Shown here: in pieces, positions 1-17,400 of the stretch
How the letters are laid out: the number at the start of each line of letters is the position of its first letter
Numbering within the stretch: position 1 is the first letter of the stretch
Source of the DNA: Klebsormidium nitens
Taxonomy: Eukaryota > Streptophyta > Klebsormidiophyceae > Klebsormidiales > Klebsormidiaceae
DNA length: 64,000 nucleotides
NCBI GenBank assembly: GCA_000708835.1
Contig: DF237008.1
Span: 124,001-188,000 of the forward strand
Reading direction: 5' to 3'
Notes under the pieces: model-generated
Seen by the model: only the letters and a program-made list of their open reading frames with translations
What the model was told of the DNA's origin: nothing
Databases searched by the model: none
Program-made: the position numbers and the translations under genes

Positions 1-147
1 CTTACGACAATTTCTAGCCAACACCCACGTTAAAAGATGATCACAGAAAAGGAGGAATCCACAGCATTCAGATGCTTCCACCAAGAGCTAGTCTGTTCTG
101 TAGATGAGGCAGGTTTCATCACAAGGACTTTGCGTTCTGACTCACAC

Positions 148-537
148 TTTGATATCGCCACCCGGGGAGCCCCGCTTGTTGATGTCCATCCCAAACATCC
201 CCTTGCGCAGCATATACGGGACTGCGACTGGAATCAGCCACACAGTCAGCAGAAAGCCAACTGAACTGAAGGCCAGATTGCCAAGGATGAACCTCTTGTC
301 CGCAGCATCAATGTCCAGCGTAGAGAAGAGGTACACTGCTGGCAGGAAGGATGCCAGGAAGAGGATGAGAACCTTGTGCGACTTGGGGAGGCCCCCTTCT
401 GCATAGTTCCTTGTTCTGGCTGGAGTCTCTTGCTGCTCGGATCCAGATACTGCCGGACCGCTAATAAACGACCTGGACTCTGGAGTCCTTCCCGGTTCCA
501 CCTTGCGATTGCGCAGCTGCCTGCCTGAGTCCGCCAT
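148..537 (-). CDS. ALG7: ALG7/GPT first exon (partial gene, left edge)
   Basis: N-terminal exon of UDP-GlcNAc:dolichyl-phosphate GlcNAc-1-phosphotransferase, the ER-membrane enzyme that starts assembly of the N-glycan lipid donor. The exon encodes 130 residues from an ATG at 537. A basic, hydrophilic N-terminus (about residues 1-52) precedes two hydrophobic segments (about 55-72 and 85-107). These are followed by the signature LRKGMFGMDINKRGSPGGDIK, close to the LRRNLFGYDINKKGTPQGSIK stretch of plant GPT. The coding frame runs into a GTGTGAG donor at 147, just where the family continues with V-P-E-S. No second exon is recognisable in bases 1-147, so the catalytic part lies left of the window. 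Family assignment rests on this signature and the membrane topology. Confidence 0.85.
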
Positions 538-1996
538 GGGTTTTATTGAAGATCTTCCCTGACCGCAGGCTCAACACCACAGCTCCGTTTGTTGCTTAAA
601 ATTATGGCCGATTATAACCTGCGCGGCTGTGCTTTCCTCTTCATGAATTTGCGTGGGCCACCAAAGCCAAGGATCAAAGGCAAAGGCAAAGGCAAGGATC
701 TGCAATAAAACTTGAAGACAAAGCGTGGGCCATTGGCCATTGCATGGCCATTGTCCGCTAGCGAAAGGGGGAATCTTTTAATTAGGGTTTTGCAGCTGGC
801 GCGACGGATTCGGAACCCTCCGAGTAGCTTGCTGTGCGGGTCGGGCGGCCGCGCCGCCGCGGCCGGCCGCCTCTGACGCCCGAAAACCAAACAAAACTCA
901 GACTCACTGAGTCGGACTGTGACAGCTAGTGTGATTGCCTAATTTGATCATGCACTTTGATTTGGTTAGGTAGCTAGACGTTCAAGACCCAAACAATTCC
1001 CATGTATGCCATGGAAGCCTGTGGCCCATGTGGCTACGGCGTTTGAAAAGAGAACATCATGACCATTTTACGATCAATCGTACACTGACCAACCATGTGC
1101 TGCTTGAAAATATAATATTTTAATATGAACCCGGCTCAATTCGAGCTTGAAGCTTGCCCGATTGTGCATGATGTATTGTATGGTTCAACGGTTTAATGAC
1201 AAAGCAAGTACTGACGTTGTTAATCATAGCGTCATCCCATGCTGGCGCAGGCATGCAGCCGCCAGCTCATAAGTATGCGAGCACTCGCGACTAACAATAT
1301 CACCGGTGAATCAAGGGGGTGGTTCTGCGACCACCACGCAGTCAGTACTTAGATGGCTGCATGCACGCGATTGACAAAGATGAACAGAGAATGCGCATTG
1401 GACGTCGACAGGACACACAAAACAAACCATGGATGACACAAAGAAACTTTACTTATAATCTTCAGCAGCAAAAGTCGGAGGGCCTTGAATACGGTTTTTG
1501 AGTTGTGGTGGCCGCACTGCTTCTGATTACAAGATTGATCCTGATGAATTGCCTAAGCGAACTCAGTCTCTTTCAATTCAGCAGTTTGTGCTCAACTTCC
1601 CAGGGTCTCAAGCAATCACCACCACCAAGGGCATCGGTTCTCGACCACCCATGCCAAACCTGATCAACTGTCAATGCCAGATTAAGCGTTGGAAGAGTCG
1701 CACTGTGAGCGTGACACACATGCAGCGGATCATACTACTAGTGACTGCTAAGTACTATTAGAGCCATTTGCCCGACCCAAAAGCTTTGGGGGTGGCTATG
1801 GCAATCGACTCCTTCTGGCCCCGACGCGTCCCTCTTGCGCCTCCTATACAAGCAGGCTTTTGTTTCCAATAGTAGCGAACAACTTGAGGCCCAAAATCGA
1901 TGCCACGAACAGTTTCGGAGACAGCTGGAAACCTTGGAACCACCATAACCTAACGGACTTGATCTCTGTAAAGCACCCCGTTTGCAGTTGAGGGAA
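538..1996. other. Intergenic spacer, ALG7 5' side to ZTL-like 3' end
   Basis: Spacer between two minus-strand genes: the ALG7 start is on the left and the ZTL-like stop codon is at 1999-1997. I see no coding exon. The first 250 bp next to ALG7 should hold its promoter. Short frames here lack family similarity and splice-site support. Confidence 0.6.
782..790 (-). promoter_or_regulatory. Telo-box upstream of ALG7
   Basis: The plus strand reads TTAGGGTTT, the reverse complement of the plant telo-box AAACCCTAA, about 245 bp upstream of the ALG7 ATG. In land plants this motif is common near the starts of housekeeping and proliferation genes. A function here is inferred from motif and position only. 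Confidence 0.35.
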
Positions 1997-7158
<5,162 letters not shown>

Positions 7159-7630
7159 CTAGTTTGCATCCTCTAACCTATTTCATACGGGGAGCATTTC
7201 CGCGCCCCAAAGAACCATGCCTTTGTTTTGGTCATGATTGCTAGCCAGATTTGAGCTTGCAGCCAAGCATTCTCACACCGGGATGTGTAAAGACAAGACA
7301 AGAACTGCCTCGAACATTCAATCTGTGAAGTCGAATATCTACAACAATACCTATGTAAAACGTCACGACCAGGTATCCACAGCGTGGTGCAATCCAGCAA
7401 GCCTCCCTGCACGACCTGCCCAACTTTCTCACGTCAATGAAAGATCTGAATCTTTGCACTTGCTACCGTGATTTCTCACGAGGCACGAGTCTCTGACGAC
7501 TGAGACCATTGCCACGCTTTCTTCAGAAAAAGCAAGCCAGGGAAGAAGCCATGAAGCGGTTGCAACTTGCAAGAAGACTGTTCAGACTGCTGCACACAAG
7601 CAAGCCTCGACACCTTTTGCACTTTTCCAA

Positions 7631-7639
7631 AGATATTTT
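7631..7639 (-). promoter_or_regulatory. Evening element 1
   Basis: Exact AAAATATCT on the minus strand (plus reads AGATATTTT), 527 bp upstream of the ZTL-like ATG and 827 bp upstream of the TOC1 ATG. In land plants this site is bound by CCA1/LHY/RVE MYB factors and confers evening-phased expression. Orientation and distance make it a candidate for controlling the photoreceptor gene. Confidence 0.6.
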
Positions 7640-8032
7640 GTGGCTGTTTCACTTTTGGGTAACGGTGAACCGGAGGGGAAACCGGCCACAAAAACAGTAC
7701 CGGCTCTTCGTACCGTCTTCCATATATAATGTATTTTGCCTGTTGATGCCACCCGGTGGAACTTCACCTGGGTCCTATGGCCAATGTCGTTCCCGGGGGT
7801 CTTGCCCTGGTCACTGAAAAAGTGGAAACTGATGGATATTTTCGAAAACCTGTCGCTTTTTCAGTTAAACTGACCGACATTGTTAAACGTATGGGTTTAC
7901 CGCTCGGGTGCTCGTCTCCAGGCCTCATCATCAGCAAGGCAAACCTTCAGAAAAGCGCAACCGCCCGACCCCAGTGACACCGGTCAGCCCTTAACCTAGC
8001 TAAAAACTATCTTCTCAGCGACAACTAGATCC

Positions 8033-8041
8033 AGATATTTT
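8033..8041 (-). promoter_or_regulatory. Evening element 2 (left arm of inverted pair)
   Basis: Exact evening element on the minus strand. With two flanking bases it forms CCAGATATTTT (8031-8041), the exact reverse complement of the element at 8121-8131. It lies about 425 bp upstream of the TOC1 ATG. Confidence 0.65.
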
Positions 8042-8120
8042 GAGGAGGAGAACCCTCAGAGGACGCACAGGCGAAAGCAGGCTTCAGAAGGTCACTTTCC
8101 TCTGCCAAACCCTGCAAACT

Positions 8121-8129
8121 AAAATATCT
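8121..8129 (+). promoter_or_regulatory. Evening element 3 (right arm of inverted pair)
   Basis: Exact AAAATATCT on the plus strand, followed by GG so that AAAATATCTGG mirrors the site at 8031-8041. It is about 337 bp upstream of the TOC1 ATG. The Arabidopsis TOC1 promoter also carries an evening element bound by CCA1/LHY, so this fits conserved control. Confidence 0.65.
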
Positions 8130-8465
8130 GGTCCAGAAAAGATGCTTTTGCCCGCAGCAGAAGTGCTTTGCAACCAACCCAGCAGCAACTGCACCAAGCT
8201 TGGCCCTTCGTTGACCTGAAGATATCTTTTGTGGCGGCTCTGTTGCTACGCCTTCTGCCAGTTCTGGAGAAGCGGTGATCTTTTGTTGGTCAGTCATAGC
8301 TGCCCGGCAGTGCAACCTCTTTTTGACTTCCTGGTTACAGAAGCCATGAACGAGAAGGGCGCATGCTGAAATGCTCCCATGTCAAAAGTTAGATGACAAG
8401 AAAGTATCTGGGGCTAAACACCTCCTTTGTCACGCTGTTGAAGGGGTGAGTGCAGTCACTCAAAG

Positions 8466-11400
8466 ATGGACGACAAGAGGTTTCACGATGTGACAACGTT
8501 CCACAGAAGCAGCGTCCACATTCTCCTTGCTGACAGGGACTTGCAGACAAGGAAAGAAGTGTTTGAGCTTTTACGCCGCTGCTCTTACAAAGGTGAGGGT
8601 TTGGGCGTCGCACACATTGACCTCATTTAGCTTCTGCGCTCTGTTGAGGGGGCCATGCTTTCGTCTTCTTTCCAGTCAAGGTTGTCAGGCACTGCACAAT
8701 TTTGAAGTTGTGAAGGTGCTCGCCTAGGCCTTCACTAATGCCAGGAAGACTAGGAATGCAGGGCCAAGGACCTTTTCCATGGCCCTTCTCGGTGTTAAAT
8801 TCGACTTCAGGGCCTTGCTAGATCAAAGGCAAAGACCATTGTATGCTGTAAAGGCTCAAGCTACTGGTACCCCCTTCTCACAAGGCAGAGTCAACTGCGA
8901 TCATTCTTCAAAGCCTGTGGATAGAAGACGGGGGATGGCACCAGCAACCACCGGAGGAAGTAGTGCCCGGCCACATTTGACCATGCTTTTCTCGGGCCTC
9001 GCAGTGACTGCAGTTGAGAGCGCCAAGCATGTGCTTGAGGTTTTGCGAGCTGGAGGACCAGCAGTGGATGTGATTCTGTCAGAGGTGGAATTCCCTCATG
9101 GGAAGGGCCTAAAGCTCCTGAAGCACATCATGAGGGAAGAGAAGTTGAAGCAGATTCCTGTCGTCAGTAAGTCTGGGCTTCCTCCTGTTAACGACTCTCA
9201 AAGCTCGTCATTTGGTCTCTACTGGATATAACATGTGTCTTTGGTCTATGAGGCTTCCCGCTAGATTGGTAGTGAGAAAAGAGTTTGCTGCTTTCTCAGC
9301 AGACATAGCAGTGCGAGGTTTTTTTGCGCTGACATCCTTTCTTCTCTGAGACTTCATGTGAAACTCTGAAGTGTCCAGTGAATCAGAGGTCAGATTATTG
9401 GCCCCTGATGTCATTTGTTTCCTGTCTGCTAGTGGCCTCCAAACAACAGCAAGGTCTTGACTCACCTCATACATGTTGGAATTAAAGTTTGGTGTGAAGC
9501 TGTAAGTTAGGTGCGCAACTCAACCTCCACCTTCACTGGGAGGTCCGGAAACCTGAGAGGTGAAAGATTGTTCTCTCCCCTGTTTCAGCTTCTTGGTTGG
9601 GACATGCCAAGAAACTTGTTGAACCGGAGATGAGACAGATTGCTTACCCCTGTGTCTTCCTGCAGTGATGTCACAAAGGGACGAGATGGCTCTGGTGGTC
9701 AAGTCTCTGCGGCTGGGGGCCGCAGACTACCTCGTCAAGCCTCTGAGGACCAATGAGCTGCTCAACCTGTGGACTCACATGTGGCGTCGGAGGAGAATGG
9801 TAAGCCTCTTGGTGTAAGAATCTATTGCAGAGAGGGCGAGATCAGTTGTAAGCTGTCTACAACACTGCTTGCTCAATTGACAGGGGCTATAGTCGGGCGC
9901 TGTCCTGTACTGGAACAGTGTGATTAGGCAGGCTTGAAAAGTGTTTTAGGAAGTCCCTAAAAAGAGGGACTCAGGGAAACCACTCCACCAACAAGGCATG
10001 TTGCAAATGATTCTCATCCCCTCAGCTTACTGCTTCTAGGCCCAAGTCTATCTATGCGGGTTGCAGCTTGCTTGGAAGAAAAGATCGTGGCTCCTCCCCT
10101 TCAAAAACTCTTCTCTCATTTGGTTGCGCATTCTGCAATTCCCGTTAAGAATGGGTGCGCCTCAGTGGAATGTGGCCCCTGACCAATGATTGCGACCAAA
10201 AGCTTTCTCTCATTTGCTCGCCCCTTTCTGCAATTGCAGTTGGGAATGGCTGACCGTCTCAGTGGCCACCCCAACATGAACGGCCCCCCCCTGGATCTCG
10301 CCTTCTCCAACACCAGTGACTCCAACAGCGGGAGCGTTGACATGCTGTCCAACGAGACCGTTGGGGAACGACGGACGCGGCTCGAGGGGCAGGTCAACGA
10401 GGACAATGAACGAGACCGAGAGGATTCAAGAGTGAGTGCTTTTTGAGGGCTCCAGGATTGCACTACTTCATTCTATCTGCTTCCACCAGCAGTGCTGGCC
10501 ATTCCTGAGTGCATGTTGCATTCCATGGGAGTGTGTGACACACTCCCATGGTTGACCAACGTTCTTGGGTTTCTTGCTGCAATAAATTTGGTGCTTTGTA
10601 TATCGTGCGTCTTTCACCTTATTCGGCAACCTTGATCTGATTGGGTTACTGGTTGCATCAGAGGCTTCGAGTGTGGGTTTTTTCCTTCAGCTCACAGGCT
10701 CTGATCATTGGCTCTTCCTGTGTTCAGCCGCAGATGTCCCCAGTCCTGTCTCTGTCATTGAAGCCCTCATCTGAGGGAGTAGAAATCAAGGCTAAAAGTG
10801 GTGAGTATCTCCTAGACCTCTCTGAGCCTCTCAGGGCCCCGTTGATCTGGCCAATGAGTGATTTGGCTGAAACAGTCCACACAGGGAATGCATCATGCAA
10901 CTTGTTCAAACAAGCCCTCAATCTTTGCTAATTGTCTTTTTGCCAGTCACGTCTCCTTCCCAAATCTGATATTTTAGCCTGGTTCAAGTTTCCCTGTGGG
11001 TAGCACACCTTTTCTGTGTAGTAGCCATAGTCATAGCCACATCGTTTGACCCCTTCGCCTGAGGCAGTTGCCTAATCTGGACCATCTTCAAAGTGTGATC
11101 CTCATCTCCCTCCCTCTTATCTGTGTCACATCAATTGTCTTTGCTGATCCGACTACTCCCTCCTCTCTTTTCCAGGCTATGAGATGCTACCCCTCTCCCG
11201 CAAACCTTCCTACGGCTCACCAGCAAAGTTCCGCACCCCTCCTGCCCCACCTCCCAATAACTCTCTGTTCGGCCACACCCCCAAACGGATGAGGGGAGGA
11301 GAGATCGAGAGCAGGGGGTTCAGTTCCTCTGCCCGAGAAGCCCCCGAGCAGACGAGCGGAGAGAGCCAGCCTCCCTTCCACCAACCCCCCCAGCTCCACA

Positions 11401-12827
11401 AGTTTGTGCCGTCGTCGGGTTGGCATCCGAACGGTGCCCAGCACGCCCCCCAGACGGGCAGCAGCAGCACCCCCCACAGGAGCGCAACCGCTGAGGGGGT
11501 CCCTGCCTGGGCAGCTCCCCGAGTCAGCCAGCAACCCCCGGCGCAAGAGCACTTTTCTCGGGGGGCGCTGGTGCACTCCCACGGTCAGGAAATGCAGCAG
11601 AGGGGCCACAACGTGGAGAGGAGGGACAGTCTGCCGACCCCCCCAGAATACGGAAGGACGCGGCACGTAGGGGCGAGCTCGAACGCCGGAAACTCTGCAC
11701 CTCCTCCCGAGTACCACAGGTCAGCGTTCCAGGGGGATGCTCGGAGGGGGACAGAGGGGGGGGAGGGCTCCTGGCAGAATAGTCACCGCCCCCCCTACTT
11801 TCCAGAGCCACAGTTCGCGGGGATGGTTCCGAGCAACATGGGGGCGATGGCACAGCTTCCCCCCCACTTTTACATGCCTCCTCACGTTCAGGGGGGTGGC
11901 CGTGAGTCCAGCAAAGCAGATTACAGCTCGGGGGGGAGCGGAAGGGACCACAGCCCCCCCACAGTTACACCCCCCCGGGAAGAGCGGTCACAGAGTTTTG
12001 GCGAGGCCGCCTCGGGGATGTTCGGGATGCCCCCTCAGATGCAGAACGGGATGCCCCCCCAGATCCCCAACGGAATGGCCTCCAACGGAATCCCCAATGG
12101 AATGGCCCCCCAGCTGCCAAACGGAATGCAGCTGCCCTCCGATCTGCTGATGAACCCGCACCTCGCGATGTTCAACCTCCCCCCCGGGATGATGCCCCCG
12201 ATGCCGCTCCCCCCAGGAATGCCCCCGGGCCTCGCGGCCGGCCTCATGGGCCAGATGCAGTTCTCCCCCTTCTTCCAGAACATGCTCAACCCGCACCTCA
12301 TCCGCCCCCCCGTTCAGAGAGTCCCCACTCCGCCTCCCCCCCCAAACGCCCAGCCTCAGAGCAAGCCCCCCCAGGTTCGAAGCGCGAGGTTTAGCCCCCC
12401 TCCACCCACAACAGGGGGGCCAGTGATCGGTGTCTCAGTAGGGGGGCCGCCGGCCCCCATGTGGCCGTTGCTCCAGGCGGGGGTGGACCGGAAGATGGAC
12501 CAGGCCGAGAGGCGCGAGGCGGCGCTGAGCAAGTTCCGGCAGAAGCGGAAGGACCGGTGCTTCGCGAAGAAGATCCGGTACGCGAGCCGGAAGAAGCTGG
12601 CCGAGGCGCGGCCGCGCATCAAGGGCCAGTTCGTGCGTCAAAAGGAGGGGGGTGCCCCCGGGGGGGGTGGCGACGAAGAAGAACTAGAGGAGGAGGAAGA
12701 AGAGGAGGAGGAGGACGTTGACGAGGAGGAGGAAGACGAGAACAAAGGCGCGCAGCTGCCGGACATCTCGGGCTCGCTGAACGGGAGTAACGACAGCCAG
12801 TCGGCGTTGAATATCGAGAGCCGGTAG
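8466..12827 (+). CDS. TOC1: TOC1/PRR1 pseudo-response regulator
   Basis: Core circadian-clock transcriptional repressor, nuclear. Six exons join in frame: 8466-8592, 9005-9166, 9666-9799, 10240-10431, 10734-10800 and 11176-12827 (777 aa; Arabidopsis TOC1 is 618). A pseudo-receiver domain covers about residues 15-140. The phospho-acceptor Asp is replaced by Glu69 (ILSEVEFP) while Lys121 is kept (YLVKPLR). The run [20 protein letters not shown] followed by [12 protein letters not shown] is diagnostic of TOC1/PRR1 rather than PRR3/5/7/9. Exon 6 encodes a long Pro/Gly/Met-rich low-complexity middle, then a CCT domain at about 672-716 ([20 protein letters not shown]), then a Glu/Asp tail, as in land-plant TOC1. 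ATG 8466 is the first in its frame after a TGA. It is divergent from the ZTL-like gene and convergent with the kinase. Confidence 0.95.
12638..12745 (+). repeat. Acidic low-complexity tract in TOC1
   Basis: GAGGAG/GAAGAA-rich sequence just after the CCT domain encodes a run of about 30 mostly Glu/Asp residues. Arabidopsis TOC1 has a similar poly-Glu stretch at this place, so it looks like a conserved property rather than random slippage alone. Confidence 0.7.
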
Positions 12828-14435
12828 CGGGGTGGCGGGCTCGCTGCTGTATGATTGGGGGAGTGTCCCTGAAGCGCAGGGGCGCTGCGGGTGTTGCTTC
12901 GGTCGTGATGCCACGCGGCCGACTTGTCAAGAAGTGGGGGGGTGAATCGAGGCTCGTCCCCGCGGCTAGTCTGACCTCCGTTGCATAGAAGAAGATTGTC
13001 GATAGCCGGAGCTTGACTGCAATAGCACAGAACCCTGACGTTCTGGAAGGTCACCGTCAAGGGTATGGAGAAGGGAAGGAGCTCGAAAGCATTCTTGCTG
13101 AGGTCTTAGTAAATGTAAGATAAGCAAGCACCTGGTTTTATTCTTACGAGCACATTTGCTTTGGTATTTGACTTTTTGTCGGCTGCCCTCTCTTGGCAAT
13201 TTGCAAGGTTTGTGCACAATATAAGTCAGCTTTAGGAGCTGAATAGAATGAAAACCACTTTTACGATTTGAACAGTGACAGCTCTGCAACCGATTTTTGT
13301 CAGTGTCCTTGTATTTATCGTCTTTGGAGAAGACTTTGTCTACCTAATACAGACCCTTGCCGTTCATTATCCATTATTGCTCCGTTTCATAAATGTCTTG
13401 CCCTCATTGCACTTGTCGTTGCTGTCTGGTCACTTGATGGTCATGGCGCCTCGTGTATGTTACATGACCTGCAAGATTTTGGAATTGACAAAGTAACTGG
13501 CCTTTAAACTGGATAACCTGATTCTCATCAAATGTTTGCGGCTTGCATATATGCACGTTTGTCAAAGTCCGTTCGAGACGTACGTCACTGGTACATCAAT
13601 TACGCGATGATCTGTGCGTGCGAAACGCCTCGAGCTTATATTGGTCATGCATGCTAGTTGTCGGATCTGGTCACGTACTAACAGCTGTACATATCTATAA
13701 TTAATACATACATGATATCGACTTGGCCGGCGCCGTGACGGCATTTTTCTTTGAACATCAATATGAAGAAATTATAATCGAAGTTCGTGATCGGATGTCA
13801 TGAATTCAAGTTTCTAGATCGATGCAGTATATACCGTACGTACGTGCACACATGCATGTGCTTACATGTAAAATCACCATGCATATGCCATGCGTGTCCA
13901 TGTACCTTGCGTTGCATGTACTTGTGTCTTACTCAACTGCAATTGAAGGCGCGGCCAAATGTATTTCAGAACGCATTGCATGTGATGTGCGAGATTATCA
14001 AGTTTTATATGTTACTAGTGAAAGTATCTTTGGTCGCGCTGATTGGTCACCAGGGATAAGGTCCGTTGCATGGTCTATCTTCAATGCGAATCTTCATGCA
14101 CGGCCGACCAACTTCAGTTTGAGACCTAGTGGCCTCATCAAGGAAGCGGGCTCAACCTTCATGCAACCTTTGCATCAACTGTGAAGGCTGCGCTCTTTAA
14201 AGGAGACCTTCTTCAAGGAGCTGTTAATTCAGAATCTCAAGCCAATGGATTTGCGCACCAAGACTGCATACAAGGGACGACAGGACAGGAACACAAGCAC
14301 GCTTTTCCTACCGGCGATCCCTGACTATTACTTAAAGCAATTGTACAGCTGTGCAATGAAGTATGCTTCAACTCGAACCTCCAACTCCTGATACATCTGA
14401 GCGACCAGAGTCGTCAGTTGGGGCCTTCGTAACTC
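12828..14435. other. Convergent 3' spacer between TOC1 and the Tousled-like kinase
   Basis: The stop codons of two converging genes face each other across 1.6 kb. No coding exon is supported. Around 13550-13930 the sequence is rich in CATGCA/GTAC-type palindromic words, unlike the surrounding exons. It presumably contains both 3' UTRs and polyadenylation sites, which I cannot place. Confidence 0.6.
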
Positions 14436-17400
14436 TCAACCTTTTCGTTTCGTGTATGAAAGGTATGGGTCTTGTACCGCAGTCAAGACGTCCGGTCGGT
14501 CCTGTTGCTTGAAAGTCAAGCACCGCCGAATGAAGTCCTGCAGAGTATGCAAAGAAACAGGTCAAGCGTTGCCGTTGAGGATCATAAGAACGTACTATCT
14601 CCACGAGAATGCATCGGACTCTCTGATCCTTGTTTTCGGCTGGGCAAGAGGAACACCACATAGCCTGCAAACCGCAAAGCACAGACTCTGGTCACGAGCT
14701 GCACTCAACGATTTGGGGACAATTCTCGAGCATATCGCCGAACTAAGCACAATCGAAGACTTGCATCTTCCTTGTAGAGATGACTGCTCTACAGACAAAT
14801 CACAGATTGATGGCAGAAACACGGCTATAATTCCGCCAAGGCCCGTTCGTCGCCCTACCTTAGCCTCGCTTGACACCGCGGGCTTGGTCGGGAACTCCAC
14901 AGGGGGCGCGCGCAGGATGGTGTCATTGCGCAGCATGGCCTCCTGCGATTGGTCGTCGCCGAACGGCCGTTTTCCGTACAGCATCTGGTACAAGATCACG
15001 CCCGCGGCCCACACGTCCACCTTGGAGGAGATCAGAGGGGGCTGCGTGCCGCGCTCGAAGCACTCGGGGGGAAGATACCTGGGGACAGGATTGTAAAGGT
15101 TTGTAAGTTTGTGGGTTTGTGAGTTCTTTTCCTAAAAACTTTTAAGACTCGGGAGAAAGCTCCCGGACGCTGAAAGCACTCCGCGGAGATGACATTAGCG
15201 GTGGCTGGTTGTCACACTCGAAAACGCTCGGAGGAGGATACCTGGGGACAGGGTTTCAGGAGTTGAAGGTTTCAGAAACTCAAGGGCCCATGTTCAAAAG
15301 ACTGAGGAGAAAATATGAGGACCTGGGTTAATGGAAGGGGGGCTGGCGAACCTGGAAAGAAGGTCTTGGGACTGAGAAGAACGCTCATGATATTTTCCGT
15401 CGAGCGCTTTAAGGAGGATTCTGCGTACGTTCCTATTTGCATACGTTCTTTGGCTGGCTATAAGTTGCCTTAACGCTACACGAGATAGGGCGTCATACTT
15501 TGCAAGTCGGGCAAGCCAAGGTTCTAGGCGGAACCATGGGAGGTTGAAGCACTCTTATCAAAGTTGTACGACAGAAGGCACGTTGGCGGTGGTTATATTG
15601 GAGAATGCTTGTTCACTCATTACATCCCCTAAAGGAGCTCTTCGATCTTTCCACGTTCGTAATTAAATCCCAGCTTGCCCTTACTGATTCGCTCTAGCTT
15701 CAGAGAAGTCGCCGCAACAGAATCCGGAATAGACCTCCAGTAGTCACCGAACCTGACCGCGAGTCCTTCTCTTGACGCAGATTCCTCACCAGTACGTCCC
15801 CGCGCCCTGTGACGTCAGCTCCATCCCCTGGCTGGCCCCCTCATCCTCCATGATCTTGCTTAACCCAAAGTCAGTTATCTTAACCTCGCCCATGGCGTCA
15901 AACAGGATGTTCCCCGGCTTCAGGTCGTAGTGGATAACCCGGTGCTGTGGCTGGTTAAGATACGCTAACCCGGCGAAGATCTGGACTGCCAGGCAGCGCG
16001 CCTCGCGCTCGGGCAGGAACGGCGTCGCCTTGAGAACGGAGTCCAAGTCCTTGCCTGCGGAGGGAAAAATTGGGTTTATTATAAACCCTAAAACTTTGAA
16101 AAGATGGTCAGGTTACGTTTCTTCGGGAAGTATGTGGGTCAGCATTCAGCAGTCCGGTGGAATAGCAACCAAGGCTAGAGTACAGGTCGCTCTCAGCTCG
16201 GAGTCCAAGTTCTTGCCTGCGGAGGGAGTTGTGTTTCGCCATAGTTTGTGATCAGAAAGTCAGCAGACCACATGAGCTTTTGAAGTTTCAGAAGCCGCTA
16301 GTAAAAAAGCCTGCAACATGCTGCATCAGATACTTATCAGCAGGGTTGGCATCTTTTGAAAACATTTGCAGCAACATCAGAGGTCAGAATCTCCCAGCTT
16401 TCTCATCACAAAGGAGCTCACCGTCACAGTATTCGGGGACGGTGCAGAAGGTGTTGTTATCGACCTTAAGATTGGCATCACCCATCGGACAATCTCTAAC
16501 GTGCGTCTCTAAGGTGTGTGTTTTTTTGTTTTTGTAGAGAAGATTTCAACACTTGCGAGCACGCTGACGGATTGAAGCATCCCACCACAGCAAATCAGAG
16601 AAACACAGGAACCTAAAACACTAGAGTTCTCAATGCACCACCGCAGTATGTAAGGACGGTGCAAAAGTTGTTGTGGTCTTAGGATCCGTAGTCCATGACT
16701 AAGACTCCCAGTACCTTGTCGCATGAGGGCATTCGGACACCTCACAATCACCCTGACACCTTAAGCACCCTGCAATAACCAATGAACAAACAATGAGCAG
16801 AACATTAAAAACACCCAAATCTTTGACGCACCGTCGCAGTACTCGAGGACGGTGCAGAAGGTGTTGTTGTCGATCTCGAAGATGCCGAGCAGTCGCACGA
16901 TGCGCGCGTGGTCCAGCTTCTTGTGGATCTCGTACTCGCGGATCGCGTGCCGCACGTAGCTCTGCTTCTTCTCCTCGCTCCACGCAGGGTTCAGCTGGTG
17001 CAGCTTGCACGCCACGTGCCGGTACTCGATCAGGTCGAACGCCTGCAGGAGATAAGATGCAAAGGATTCTGAAATTGGCTCGTATAGATTTTCACGACTT
17101 CGGGTTTCGAAGCTCAAAATTACACTTTCCTTTCGAGGATCCAGATATTTGGAAAGTCTTTGACTCGGAAAGTCGGTTCAGCTGGTGCAGGCTTGCACGC
17201 AACGTGCAGGTACTCAACCAAAGCAAACGCCTAAGAGGAGTCGACAGTCAGACTTTTAGAATCTGTCCGTTCAAAAATCAAGACTTGGGGGCATTGGATT
17301 TCGCTTCAGGTGCACGCAACGTGCCAGTACTCGACAAGGTCAGACCCCTGGAAAGGATGGAGACACAGGGTTTGAAAGCATGCACATGTATATAAGCTAG

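Noticed and set aside
11210-11853. Antisense open frames across TOC1 exon 6.
   Set aside because: Produced by the C-rich, stop-poor composition of the exon; no independent family similarity.
12035-12240. Repetitive ATGCCC/GGAATG words that look like a tandem DNA repeat.
   Set aside because: They are in-frame coding low complexity (Gly-Met-Pro) of TOC1 rather than a separate repeat element.
17143-17150. AGATATTT in a kinase intron, similar to an evening element.
   Set aside because: The ninth base differs from the consensus and it lies deep inside an intron.
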